A DNA stretch of 64,000 bases, from the NCBI GenBank assembly GCA_026874595.1, contig CM049309.1, forward strand, positions 27,219,033 through 27,283,032, given 5' to 3'. Under the pieces are notes generated by a model. That model worked only from the letters and a program-made list of their open reading frames with translations. It was not told the origin of the DNA and did not search any database. Of the stretch, positions 1 to 11,040 are shown in pieces (the first letter of the stretch is position 1; the number at the start of each line of letters is the position of its first letter). The translations under genes were made by a program, and so were the position numbers. The stretch is from Sipunculus nudus. Taxonomy: Eukaryota; Annelida; Sipuncula; Golfingiida; Sipunculidae.

Positions 1-370
1 CTGCAGAGTAAACCTGAATGTAGGTGGCGCCACCTGTCATAAAATCAAGAGAGCTGTCCAGGATGTATAAACCTGCAAAATTTCAGGTGGAAAAGTCAAA
101 CCACTGCTGAGATATGAGTGATTTTATCCAAAGGCAGGTGAACAGATGGACGCTGTGCATAAATGGTTGCAGGTGGTGCCACCAGTTTAAGTGTATGTTA
201 TAAAGCTATCAAAGGGCTACATTTGTGCACAATTTTTAGCCTGATCGGTCAAACACTTCCCGAGATATGTGGGTTTATGTGTGGAAACAGATGCACAAAT
301 GGACGCTGGGCAGAGAGGAAAGGTCAGAGGTCAACCAAAAATTGAGGGCGCAGCAGTTCACATGTGACCG
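1..370 (+). repeat. Family D core monomers, cut by the window edge
   Basis: The window opens inside a tandem monomer that matches the ~277-bp units at 26380-28130. Both half-monomers can be seen. One carries the exact palindrome GGTGGCGCCACC (23-34) followed by CTGTCATAAAATC. The other carries GGTGGTGCCACC (172-183) followed by a stretch ending near GGTCAAAC and GAGATATG. The short open frame across 163-345 is a by-product of the repeat and not a gene. The stretch from about 371 to 491 resembles sequence after the array at 30000-30100 and holds no gene I can see. Confidence 0.8.
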
Positions 371-491
371 ATCATAATTCCGAATTTTGAAACATTCTGC
401 CCAGAGGTTATGGAGGAGTTCTCTGGAAACCTATGCGGCGATGGCGGCAGCATTAGCATCCGACTGAAAACATAGTATCCACAAAACTCTG

Positions 492-617
492 TTTTGGCGG
501 ATACAATGATTGTAGCTGGCACCACCAGTCTTGTTTTGGCGGATACAATGATTGTAGCTGGCACCACCAGTCTTGTTTTGGCGGATACAATGATTGTAGC
601 TGGCACCAACAGTCTTA
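492..617 (+). repeat. 42-bp tandem repeat, three copies
   Basis: Three almost identical 42-bp units begin at 492, 534 and 576. Each starts TTTTGGCGGATACAATGATT and ends in a GGCACCACCAGTC-like core; the third reads CACCAACAG. Because 42 is a multiple of three, open frames run through it on both strands. They encode nothing recognisable. Confidence 0.95.
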
Positions 618-639
618 TATACAAAGAAGAGATATATAA

Positions 640-960
640 ATATGTCCAATGTCAGACTGATATGTCAAACCCCTCCTGTGAAATAAGCAGGGACACACAC
701 TGTGCAAAAATTATTGTAGGTGGCGCCACCAGTCTTGTACACTATAAAGCTTCCCGATATGTATAAACATGCCCAATTTTAGGCTGATGTATCAAATTCC
801 TCTGTAGAAATAAGCAGGTGCATACACTGCAAAAGTCAATGTAGGTGGCACCACCTGTCTTGTAAATAAGAATACCATCAAAGACGCATAGACAGATCAA
901 AATATCAGTCCAATACATCAAACTTCCCCAGAGTTTGATGCACTGGGCTGACAAGGCTTA
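640..960 (+). repeat. Diverged D/B-type core monomers
   Basis: Two diverged monomers of roughly 130 bp, with palindrome cores at 719-730 (exact GGTGGCGCCACC) and 844-855 (GGTGGCACCACC). The segment 748-776 is an uninterrupted paralogue of the sequence flanking the family B insertion at 23520-24784, so it serves as that element's empty site. Confidence 0.75.
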
Positions 961-999
961 GGTGAGTAAGACAAACACTCCCGAGTGACCTGTGACAAA

Positions 1000-1380
1000 T
1001 TGCTGCCTCAAGCTACTGCACTGAGTGAACTTTTGACCTGTACCTGGCTGCACTGAGTGAACTCTTGACCTACTGCATAATCTGACACAGTTGGCAGTCT
1101 GCCAAAGCTATAAATAGATTCAGGCTGAACTTTGGTGCCAAATATGATACAGTGAGCAGTCTTCCAAAGCTATAAATAGAATGCAGCTACTGTACTGAGT
1201 GAACTCGTGACCTCTACCTGGCTGCACTTCTTCCAATTCTGGCACTGTGCCAATAGTATTTATAGAGCTGACATCATCTTGGCTAATGGCCAACATCAAG
1301 GCACTGGCAATTTGCCAATGGTAAACCCAGTGCTGCCATCTGTACACAAAAGTGGTCCCTACTTGAAATAACTTTGAAAT
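1000..1380 (+). repeat. Repeat segment with CACTGAGTGAAC units and paired TATAAATA motifs
   Basis: Short direct repeats of CACTGAGTGAACTCTTGACC are followed by two ~60-bp units, each containing CCAAAGCTATAAATAGA. The TATAAATA matches lie at 1109-1116 and 1171-1178. The same block recurs at 8935-9190 and in its duplicate at 15811-16066, and it belongs to family D. The TATA-like motif may be chance or an element promoter. No start site or gene follows it. Confidence 0.7.
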
Positions 1381-2846
1381 TTATTTTCCCAATACAAAAT
1401 GCTTTTCAGCTGACTTTTTATAAAAAAAGAAATCAGGAATATATGTAAATTTATTACGGATGCATACTAAATGCAAAATTAAAATACAGATATATCTCAT
1501 TGATGGCAAATTCTTGAATTAAGTTGAATAGGGATACCAATAATTTATAATCCACATACAGTTGTCTTTATATAGCAACAGAGAGCTGAATATCCATGAT
1601 TGTAACATTGCCTGGTATGATGAATAACTTAAATCACAAATCTAAATTTTTTAAAAGCTTTTTAAAAAAACTTTCTTGTCAATATTAACCCAAAGATAAC
1701 CTGAAATCTAAATGTCTAGTGGCATAATGTAATAGATGCTAATAAACTGGTGCCAGGCTAGATGTAACAGCATAACACAGCTAACATATATGGTAAAATG
1801 ACTCAATTCAATCTCCATAATTCAGCCAAATATCATTCATGTGGAACCAATTAATGACAATTATTATAAGAATTATTGTAGGGATTATTCTTGTAAAATA
1901 TTTAACAATCTGGCTTCAGTGGCGTCAGTCAAAAAACGTTTCGCAGGTTTATAACTCATATAGGAAGATACAGCAAACTGGCTAAGTTCAGCTTCCTGTA
2001 ACTCAGCCAAAAAGCACTGAACCAAAACCATTTGAACAAAATTTAATTATCAACATCTGAGGATAATTAATGTGTGAGATTTAAGAATTTGGCCCAATGG
2101 TTTTTGAGAAGAAGATCTTTGTAGCCACTGAGCTAAAATGGGCTGTTATGGCATATGACTAAATTCAGCTTCCCATAACTTGGCCAAAAGTCACTGAAAA
2201 GAGACCATTTGAACAAACTTCAGAAAGCACTACCCTAGGATCATTTTTGTGTGATATTAAACATTTTGGCCATATGGTTTCAGAGAAGAAGTTTTTTGTA
2301 GCCCTCAGTGTGATACAGGCACTGATGACCCCATACAAAAAAGGCCGATGCAGGTGGCTCCACCAATACCTAAATTTCAGATATGACCTATGTGACCAAC
2401 ATTGGCATAAAATTTGGTGATGATAGCTCCAGCCGTTTCTGAGATTTAAATTTTAATATGCTTTTTTGCACAATTAACAATGTTAAAGTTCAACCTCCTG
2501 TAACTCGGCCAAAAATCTCGGAACTGGAACCATTCAAACAAACTTGAGAAAGATTGTTCCAGGGATCATTTCTGTGAAATATTGGACAATTTGGTTGGAC
2601 AGTTTCGGAGAAGATTTTTAAAGCTTTTTTAGCTTTTTCCCTATAAAATCTAAGAAAATGCAGTTAGAAAAAAAACAAAACAAAATCCGATAGTTTTTCA
2701 GATGACTGATTATTTGCAAAAATTTGGTGATGCTAGCTTCTGCAGTTTTTGAGATAGCTATGGTTAACATACAGACGACGCACGGCGCAAGACACACGAC
2801 GTACGACGGACACCGCCGCACCATCGCATAAGCTCACAGGTTCGCT
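1381..2846 (+). mobile_element. Family D element, 3' part with tail
   Basis: AT-rich sequence repeated at 9190-10055 and 28570-29075. It ends in a GACG-rich stretch (2773-2826) and then the D tail, whose CACAGGTTCGC (2835-2845) is the inverse of the D head motif GCGAACCTGTG. The element stops at 2846 against an A-run of a family A host. The 5' end lies outside the window or has been scrambled. No long open frame is present, so it is non-autonomous. Confidence 0.75.
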
Positions 2847-3993
2847 AAAAAAAGTGCTTAACTTTAACAAGTTTTGTGTTAAGTGATCAAATTTCTTTCC
2901 TTATTTTTTACCAAATGCTTTAAATTTAAAAAAAACTTTTTAAAATATATAATACAGACCTAATTTCTGGCAAGTACATAGGAACTACATAGAGGATTAT
3001 TTATGGTAAACAGTGTTCTCCACTAGAAATTCTGACAGGCTGGTGGGAAGCGCGGTAGAAACAGGCCTGGTGCTTCCCTGTTGCGAGTCAAAGCATGTTT
3101 TATTGTCTGATTAAAAATTTAATCTGCATGGCTTTTTTTATGCATGTAAGAACATTGAGAGCAAGAGGAAGGGCATGTGGAATTTGTTTGTATGAGCTGT
3201 CATAAGAACAACCAATAAAATGTAAATATAGAAATTTATTGTATCAACCACACTAAAAGACCAGCTGTTATGACAGCACATTGAGTGAATATACCTTTCT
3301 AGAAGCTACAGTGAGAATATGTATCAATGTTAACCAATATCCATGCACCAGGCATTGTGTAATTAAAAAGCAATTAGGGAACCAGGGAGTTGTGGCTTCT
3401 CTTACTCTACAGCAATGGGCTGTCTTATACCCATCCAGTAACCTGATGTCACTGGCTGTGATGATAAGATCTCAGCACTGACACCAGCTTAATTACTCCA
3501 GGCTAACAATCACTCAGCAAGACCCCTTGCAGGGTCAGTCTGTAAGGCCAGTCCTTGTTACCCCTGACCACTGTATGTCTGGCAGGGACAGGGAAAGGGT
3601 GGCGGGGACAGATTAAAGAGTGGCGGGTAACATTAAAGGCTGGCGGTGAGAAATGAAAGGCTCAAGGTGCGCCAGGCTATATTGGCTAGTGGAGATCCCT
3701 GGTAAATATGAAGAAAAACAGATGAGTGGTTTTGATATGAGGCAGTCCTTAAGTGTGAAAATAGGTTTTTTAATAAAAAATTTAGGTTTTTCCTTAATTC
3801 CTTAAATGATTGAAGTTGCAAAGACCTAGTTTTCGGCTTGGTAGGAGATCTTTGGGACATCTAACATCATGCCAAATTTTGGATTCCTAGGTCTTATGGT
3901 TTCAAAACATGCCACATCTACGGAAGGACAGACGGACAGACGGACAGATGACGGGCAATGGACCACGACTATAGCTCAGATGACTTATAGTCA
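2847..3993 (+). mobile_element. Family A fragment, 3' part, interrupted by a MITE
   Basis: Sequence 2847-3010 and 3702-3993 is continuous family A, matching 34486-34800 and 39000-39447, once the MITE at 3011-3701 is removed. It ends in a GGACAGAC stretch (3925-3945) and the left arm and loop of the A tail (3973-3989). The right arm is missing: after GTCA (3990-3993) the sequence jumps into a family A head. Confidence 0.8.
3011..3701 (+). mobile_element. 691-bp TIR MITE with 5-bp target duplication GTAAA
   Basis: The ends are CAGTGTTCTCCACTAG and CTAGTGGAGATCCCTG, which pair as 16-bp terminal inverted repeats with two mismatches. GTAAA flanks both sides (3006-3010 and 3702-3706). The uninterrupted paralogue near 34648 has a single GTAAA, which fixes the boundaries and the 5-bp duplication. 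CAG..CTG ends with a 5-bp duplication fit hAT-related elements of the hAT5 type, though Transib-like groups also make 5-bp duplications. The only open frame inside (3281-3481) is unrecognised and lacks a transposase motif. Confidence 0.85.
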
Positions 3994-4681
3994 CTGTGCT
4001 CAGCTGAAGTTGACCTTGAAGGAAAAAATCTAAAATAATATTAAATGGAGATAAAGTGTGAGAGGAAGAGGTATTATATAAGCCTTGGTTGGTTCATATG
4101 ATTGGTTTGTATTGATGAGCAAGAAACTGTTGCAAATAATATTTTGTGACCTAACCATGTGTTTCCTAATGCTGAAACTGAAGCATGTGAGCAGTTTGTG
4201 AACAAATGATTTGTACTATTACCATGATCTTTAGTTGGCTTTTTGATTAACTGTTCATTAGTTTAACATTTGTTCAATTGAATCTATTTTTTTATAATAT
4301 ATATTATTAAAAATATGTATTTTTTATTTTATGAAATGTATACAGTTGAAATATAACTAATGTCCCCAGTCCACAGATGAAAGGACTTGGTGGTAGGGAA
4401 TGGGGGGAATGGGGTTTGTGGAATGGTGGGAGTTACAACATATCTGTATTATTATAGGGTATATACATAGGATTTTCACTTAATTCAACAATGCTTACAG
4501 GATAAAAAAGTTATAGTTACTTAATATTTGAAAAAGGACAGACAGACTGGTAGACAAACAAAGCTGATAATATATGAAGTTTCAATTATTTATCAATTCA
4601 TTTATTTTATCAATTTTTTTAAAAGTTTAACATCTGCTATAATACACAACTTAATATGTAATTTGCTTTCAAATTTCAGAC

Positions 4682-5641
4682 TTAACACATTCGCTGCCAA
4701 TGAGGTGTATACTCGTCATTTATTATGATTCCCCCAGTGCCAAGCATGTGTATACACGTCATTTATTTATAAGCCATTTTCAGCAGGAATTCTCATAAAT
4801 TAATCAATAAATTCTTTGCAGATGAGTAGTAGACCATTTATAATATAGTCTCGCAGAATGAAAAAGAATTATTTGTTATTCAACAGTGCGCTGCATCTTT
4901 CTGTAGATGGTGACAAAATCCACGGCTCCGGTCAATTGCCGTGAAATAACTTTACGACATGCTTCAGTTTGAAGTTGTTTCCTTGTAAGAATACTACTTT
5001 GAATCAAACGAAAAGGAGGATCATAAAAATATGTAGCTAGTTTAATATTAGAACATGTTTTGGCCACTTATTTATGACAGACCCGGTTGGGAGGCTGAGG
5101 TTGGATAGATTGCACCTTAGGCGTGAACTCAAGATAGCGAGGCGAACATACGCGGTTGGCTATGTTTCACAAACAGACCACCTGTTCTAACCACTGCGCA
5201 ATTCCCGATCGGTTACCAAACTGTTTGTTTATAGTAAATTTACATAAATGTATATAGGCCTATATTTGTCAGTGCCCTCAGTCATTTGACTCTTCCCCAT
5301 TCAGCATTTGCGCCAACATACACATTTTCATTTAGTTCATCATTTACAATTAATATAGATCCTTATTTGAATCAGTTGTTAGCTTTATGCTGGTGTCAAT
5401 GTAGTAGCTTTGAGATCAGTCCTCCGGGGCCATCCTTTGACTTTTATCGTGGTCATTTGGCTCAGTGCCCAACTTCACACCTCCCCAGAGTTTTATTGCC
5501 CCTGTGTTATCTGAAGTCACACCTTCTTATCAGGTAATTAGCACCTAATCTTGGTACCACTGCAGCTCTCAGGGCTGCTGGGGTCCATGTGTATGGCCCT
5601 GGCACTGGGGGTGAACATGGGCTTGGCAGTGAATGTGTTAA
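4682..5641 (+). mobile_element. piggyBac-type MITE bounded by TTAA
   Basis: The ends are TTAACACATTCGCTGCCAA (4682-4700) and TTGGCAGTGAATGTGTTAA (5623-5641). They are inverted copies with one mismatch, each ending in TTAA, the target of piggyBac transposases. The subterminal sequence TGTATAC..CGTCATTT occurs twice just inside the left end, a pattern known from piggyBac ends. The inner 0.9 kb has no transposase-sized frame, so it is non-autonomous. Flanks align with uninterrupted family A sequence near 33770-33840. Confidence 0.85.
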
Positions 5642-5900
5642 ATAGCTTGATTCCAAACACATACAGCATATGAAAGTTATTTCAACAGTGCTTACAGGAA
5701 AAATTTCATCATTAATATATATTTAATGATGACATAGAGATGATGGACAGAGCTGATCACTTTATGTTCCATTCTCCTAAGGCAAGAATATGTTTCAATA
5801 AGATCTTAACTTTTTCTAATCCTACTATTTTTTTAATTAAATAAATTTTACACATTTGCAATAAAAACTAATGTCCCAGTGCATAGAAATCAATGGCAGT

Positions 5901-5928
5901 AGTGTGTGTGGGTGTGTGTGTGTGGGGG
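5901..5928 (+). repeat. GT/G microsatellite
   Basis: A short run of GTGTGTGTGGG units inside family A. Poly-G or GT tracts occur at 30639-30660, 32710-32725 and 38544-38557 in other A copies, so part of family A appears to carry an unstable G-rich tract. Confidence 0.9.
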
Positions 5929-6525
5929 GAGATGGTTGGATTAACAACACTTCTGCATATACATACAGGGCTAACAAAGCCTGATCTCCGTTTCTGCTGA
6001 GGCAGGAAAAAATGAACAAATGTTTGTATTAGATCCTCATTTTTTTATCACGTCATTTTTTTTTAATATAAGTTTATATTTCTATACATTTCCAATATAA
6101 CATATATATTTGAATATAAAAGTTGATTCATAATTGCACCATCATAAATCTCAATCTTCAATTATTCTTGTCAGATAACACCACATCATGCATACAAATG
6201 TTCATTAATTTTTTTACCACAAAAATATATCTTTTGCATTTGCAAAACAATAAATATCTTAAAATAATACTTGATTCAGATTTCACAATTTTAAATTGTG
6301 CCCTCATTTATCCATAAATTGCTTCAGAATTTATAAATTTGAGCATACTGATGGGGTTAAATTATATTTGTTAAAACATTTAAAAAGAATATTGATTCCT
6401 TTAAAAATGCTACATTAACACAACATACATCTTCTGGATTACACCTTGAATTAATTTTTTAAGGAAAGATTTTGTATATTGGAGTGGAAATAGCATTACA
6501 ATTAAGGAGATACAGTGAAAACAAT

Positions 6526-7029
6526 ATCCATAAACTAATTTGTGAATGGATGGGCCCTGTGACCTTAACCTTTGACCTAGTGATCCCCAAAATCAAAAAG
6601 AAACTTCCCCTATTGGCAGGTGCACCACATGTCAATGATGGAAGGATTGAGATGAAAAGTTTGGCTTAAAATGCATCCACAATCTTTCTAAAGCAGTGGG
6701 TCCTGTGACCTTGAATCTCATGACCCCAGAATCAACAGATCTTACTTTAGTGGTGGGCAATATATAAGTCAAGTTTGAAACCAATATTTCAAACCATACT
6801 GGTGTTATCATCTGGAAACTAATATGTGGATAGATGGCCATCATGACCTTGACCTTTGACCTTGTGACCCCCAAAATCCATAAGTTACTCCCACTATTGG
6901 CAGGTGAGCAACATCTGGAAGATAGAAGGTTTGGGACAGAAAGTTTGGCTTAAAATACACCAACAATCGTTTGAAAGAAGTGGATCCTGTGACCTTGACC
7001 TTTGGCCTTATGACCCCAAAATAAACTAG
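6526..7029 (+). repeat. ~145-bp tandem monomers rich in TGACCTTTGACC
   Basis: About four diverged monomers. Each has a GATGAAAGGTTT/GGCTTAAAAT segment followed by CCTGTGACCTTGACCTTTGACC-like text, centred near 6560, 6704, 6844 and 6990. The same monomer family recurs at 13961-14420 and in its duplicate at 20837-21296. No gene is present. Confidence 0.8.
6844..6869 (-). promoter_or_regulatory. Nuclear-receptor-like half-site cluster
   Basis: Read on the minus strand this stretch holds AGGTCA, one base, AGGTCA, then another AGGTCA directly abutting. That is a DR1 plus a DR0 of the classic nuclear receptor half-site. Similar DR1-like pairs occur at 11061-11073, 11342-11354 and 12316-12332. They sit in repeats with no adjacent gene, so function is speculative. 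Confidence 0.25.
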
Positions 7030-8910
7030 ATGTGTCGGAACGACACGAATGCCCCCACCTTGGGCAAATTAGAAACATTTGTAAAATTTTGAAAATTTTT
7101 TTAAGTTCAGGAGGTGTCGTATGGTCAAAAGTAGGTCAACAAGGGCAAAATGCAAACTCGATCTGTAACGGGTCATTATCAAGCAACACACCAAAAATCA
7201 TGCCAGTATATGCAGGCATTGTGAAAAAAAGTCCATACATGTGCATTTTCCATAAAAATTTCTGTCTTTCATGAAATTTTCTATGTTTAGGAGCCGTAAA
7301 ACAATCAAAAGTAGGTCAATCGGGATGAAACGCGAACTCGATCTGTAACTGTCATTATCTGCCCACACATAAAAAATCAGGGTGGTATCTGCAGGCATTG
7401 AGGAAAAAAAGTAAGTACATATGCATTTGTTATGAAAATTTATATTTTTCATGAAACTTTCTATGTTCAGGAGCAGTCAAATGGTCAAAAGTAGGTCAAC
7501 TGAGAGAAAACAAGAACTCGATCTGTAACTGGTCATTATCTGCCTACACACCAAAAATCAGGCCCGTATCTGCAGGCACTGTGAAAAAAAGTCCATACAT
7601 ATGCACCTTTTTATGAAATTTTCTTTGTTAGAGCACCGCCAAACGGTCAAAAATAGGTCAACTGGGACAAAACGTGAACTTGATCTGTAACTGGTCATTA
7701 TCTGCCCACACAGCAAAAATCAGGCCAATATCTGCAGGTATTGTGAAGAAAAGTCTGTACAAGTGTATTTGTCATGAAAATTTATGTTTTACAGGAAATT
7801 TTCTATGTTCAGGGGCCGTAAAACAGTCAAAAGTAGGTCAACCAGGACGAAATGCGAACTCAATCTGTAACTGGTCAATATCTGGCCACACACCAAAAAT
7901 CAGGCCAATATCTGCAGGCATTGCGAAAAAAAGTCCGTACATGTGTATTTGTCATGATATTTCATAATTTTCATGAAATTTTCTATGTTCAGGAGCCGTA
8001 AAACGGCCAAAAGTAGGTCAACCAGGACGAAACGCGAACTCGATCTGTAACAGGTCTATATCTGCCCACACACCAAAATTCAGGCCAATATCTGCAGGCA
8101 TTGCGAAAAAAAGTCTGTACATGTGTATCTTTCATGAATATTTCTATTTTTCATGAAATTTTCTATGTTTGTACAACGGTCAAAGTTAGGTCAACCGGGA
8201 CGAAACGCGATCTGATCTGTAACTGGTCTATATTTGCCCACACACCAAAAATCGTGCCAATATCTGCAGGCATTGCGAAAAAAAGTCCGTACATGTGTAT
8301 CTGTCATGAATATTTCTATTTTTCATTAAATTTTCTAAGTTTAGGAGCCGTAAAACAGTCAAAAAAACGTCAACCGGGACGAAACGCGAACTTGATCTGT
8401 AACTGGTCTATATCTGTCCACACACCAAAAATCAGGCCAATATCTGCAGGCACTGCGAAAAAAAGTCCGTACATGTGTATTTGTCATGAAATTTCATATT
8501 TTTCATGAAATTTTCTATGTTCAGGAGCCATAAAACGGTCAAAAGTAGGTCAACCAGGACGAAACGCGAACTCGATCTGTAACTGGTCTATATCTGCTCA
8601 CACACCAAAAATCAGGCCAATATCTGCAGGCATTGCAAAAAAACGTCCGTACATGTGTATCTCTCATGAATATTTCTATTTTTCATGAAAATTTTCTTAG
8701 TTTAGGAGCCGTAAAACGGTCAAAAAAAGGTCAACCGGGACGAAACGCGAACTCGATCTGTAACTGGTCTATATCTGCCCACACACCAAAAATTAGGCCA
8801 ATATCTGCAGACATTGCGAAAAAAAGTCCGTACAACTGTTTGATTTCGGAATGACGGAATGACGGACATGGGTAAAACTATATGCCCCGGCCACTTTGTG
8901 GCGGGGGCAT
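7030..8910 (+). mobile_element. Family C element with ~181-bp core monomers
   Basis: The head is a perfect hairpin, GTGTCG-GAA-CGACAC (7032-7046), followed by ATGCCCCC (7049-7056). The core is about ten head-to-tail monomers of 160-182 bp, each with CGATCTGTAACTGGTC and ATATCTGCAGGCATTG. A GACGGAATGACGG stretch precedes the tail. The tail is a 13-bp stem with one mismatch (arms 8882-8894 and 8898-8910, loop TTT) whose GGGGGCAT is the inverse of the head motif. An A-run follows. The open frames in the core simply follow the monomers and have no recognisable product. Confidence 0.85.
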
Positions 8911-8916
8911 AAAAAA

Positions 8917-10055
8917 AATCAAATCAGAGTGAACTTCTGACCTGTACTTGGCTGCACTGAGTGAACTCTTGACCTGTTGCATAATCTGTCACAATTGGCA
9001 GTTTGCCAAAGCTATAAATAGATCCAGACTGACCTTTGGTGCCAAATCTGATACAGTGGACAGTCTGCCAAAGCTATAAATAGAATGCAGCTACTGCAGT
9101 AGTGAACTCTTGACCTATATCTGGTAGCACTGAGTGAACTCTTGACCTGTTGCCTAATCTGATACAGTTGCCAGTCTGCCAAGCTATTAAACCTGAAATC
9201 TAAATGTCTAGTGGCATGATGGAATCGATGCTGATCAACTGGTGCCAGGCAAGCTGTAACTGCCTCACATAGCTAACCTTCATGGTAAAACGACTCAATT
9301 CAATCTCCATAATTCAGCCAAAAATCATTCATGTGGAACCATTAAAGACAATTATTATAAGAATTACTGTGGGGATTATTATTGTAAAATATTAAACAAA
9401 TTGGCTTCAGTGGCATCAGTCAAAAAACGTTTCGCAGGTTTATAACTCATAGAGATACAGCAAACTCAGCCAAAAAACAGTGAACCAAAACCATTTGAAC
9501 AAACTTGAATTATCAACATCCAAGGATAATTAATGTGTGAGTTTTTATAATTTAGCCCAGTGGTTTTTTTAAGAAGATCTTTGTAGCCACTAAGCTAAAA
9601 AGGGCTGTATGGCATATGACTAAATTCAGCTTCCCATAACTTGGCCACTACCCTAGGATCATTTCTTAGCGATATTAAACATTTTGGCCAAATGGTTTTA
9701 GAGAAGAAGTTTTTTGTAGCCGTTAGAATGATACAGGCACTGATGACCCCCCTACAAAAAAGGCCAATGCAGGTGGAGCCACCAATACCTCAATTTCAGA
9801 TATGACTCATGTGACCAACATTGGCATAAAATTTGGTAATGACAGCTCCAGCTGTTTCTGAGATTGTAATTTTAGTATGCCTTTTTGGACAGATGACTAA
9901 GTTTAACTTCCTGTAACTCGGCCAAAAATCACTGAATTAAACCATTCCAACAAACTTGCCGTTTTCAAGATAGTATGGGTTAACGTACAGACGATGGAGG
10001 ACAGACAACAGACGACGGATGACACCACACCATCGCATAAGCTCACAGGTTCGCT
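8917..10055 (+). mobile_element. Family D fragment with tail (copy 1)
   Basis: Begins with CACTGAGTGAAC units and paired TATAAATA motifs (9013-9020 and 9075-9082), and continues through the same AT-rich text as 1690-2846. It carries GGTGGAGCCACC near 9774 and ends with GACGACGG-rich sequence and the D tail GCTCACAGGTTCGCT (10041-10055). It is shorter than other copies and non-coding. Confidence 0.75.
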
Positions 10056-10091
10056 GAAAAGATGGCCTTATTCCTGTGGAGAATTGGCCAT

Positions 10092-10594
10092 CAGGGCTTG
10101 AAATTAGCGCCAGACCACCGGAAATTTCCGGTAAAAATCACGGAGGTCCGGCAGAATGTCTACCGCCGCCGGACCTCCAGTCCGGCTAAACTTCTGGCTC
10201 ACCAGGGCTCATCAAGCTAATGGTTCCCCTACCAATTTGTCGTCATGCCACGCGAGGAAAAATGTGCTGTAAAACAGTAAATCACACTATAAACTGACGC
10301 TTTTGTTTATCCATCATTTAGCCTTGACCTTGATACAGACTGTTACCGCACTCTATTAAATCCCATAGTCACTGCGGTCAGAGTGGGCGATAATATAGTG
10401 CACACAGTAGGCAAAAAAGAGCGGCGTGCCAGACTAAGGACGAACATACTCGGTCAAGATTGGACTCTGGAAGCCAAGATCCCATCGCTTCATTAGATAA
10501 ATAAGAGGTCCGGCAATTATTTTTGAGGTCTGGTAAAAACAAAAATCTGCCAGACCTCCAGTCTGGTGGCTGAATTTCTTAATTTCCTGCCCTG
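10092..10594 (+). mobile_element. 503-bp foldback MITE with CAGGGC ends (copy 1)
   Basis: The ends are CAGGGCTTGAAATTAGCGCC and, on the other side, the inverse of CAGGGCAGGAAATTAAGAAA. They are directly flanked by GCCAT on both sides (10087-10091 and 10595-10599). The subterminal region contains the perfect palindrome ACCGGAAATTTCCGGT (10107-10122) and an 11-bp GGAGGTCCGGC stem; similar AGGTCTGG/CCAGACCT text lies near the right end. CAGGG ends with A/T-rich TIRs fit hAT-type MITEs. The apparent 5-bp target duplication is short for hAT, so the superfamily is uncertain. Confidence 0.75.
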
Positions 10595-10599
10595 GCCAT

Positions 10600-11040
10600 A
10601 TTCTGCCATAATCATGTTGACCTAATTTAGGGTAAAACTGATCAAATTTGGAAATCTAATACTTATGAAAGGAATCTGCCCCACCCTTTGTCCTCAATGT
10701 CCTCTGAAACCACATTGTGTATGACACTGTGCCATACCTCATTTTAAAGGTTATTGTCCCCACAGTTACATAGGCAATATGAGTATATATAATATTTAAT
10801 GTTCATATAATTTTGAGTGATTTTTCCGTTTTCACTGACTTCCGCAGAGGATACCTGAGCACAGTCGAACTGCCTTCGGCAATGACCGGAATGCATGAAT
10901 CCTGTCACTCAACCTCAAACACTAAGGACTATTGTTCATATGAATAACACTTGCTTTAAGTGAGGGATTTGAGCATGTCTCGCCTAACATTTGCAATCGC
11001 CCTGAAACTTATACTGTCTGTAAATATCTATTATCATTAG
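10600..11040. other. No gene recognised
   Basis: About 440 bp of AT-rich sequence without a convincing exon, repeat head or tail. It is identical in the second copy at 17476-17916. Confidence 0.6.

Larger units (their letters stand above)
3994..6525 (+). mobile_element. Family A element, 5' part, with nested piggyBac MITE
   Basis: Starts with a head lacking about its first 16 bases (CTGTGCTCAGCTGAAG). It then follows the same order as 30201-30770, 31710-32670 and 37547-38500, up to the shared segment ending near 6525. It contains a GT/G-rich microsatellite at 5901-5928 and is interrupted by the TTAA-bounded MITE at 4682-5641. It shows no coding capacity. Small frames at 4528-4728 and 6123-6317 are not conserved in the other copies. 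Confidence 0.7.

Noticed and set aside
5091-5115. Stretch resembling 7SL RNA/Alu text (GGGAGGCTGAGG)
   Set aside because: Only a short match, inside the piggyBac MITE. No flanking SRP RNA structure or Pol III signals can be made out.
7674-8854. Repeated 73-135-codon frames in the family C core (and the same at 14558-15738)
   Set aside because: They follow the ~181-bp monomer and share its repeated peptide text. They have no domain, and their ends shift with monomer indels.
7030-8910. CRISPR-like regular repeats
   Set aside because: The monomers are contiguous, ~181 bp long and without unique spacers, and the context is animal nuclear DNA. The 27-bp array likewise has no spacers.
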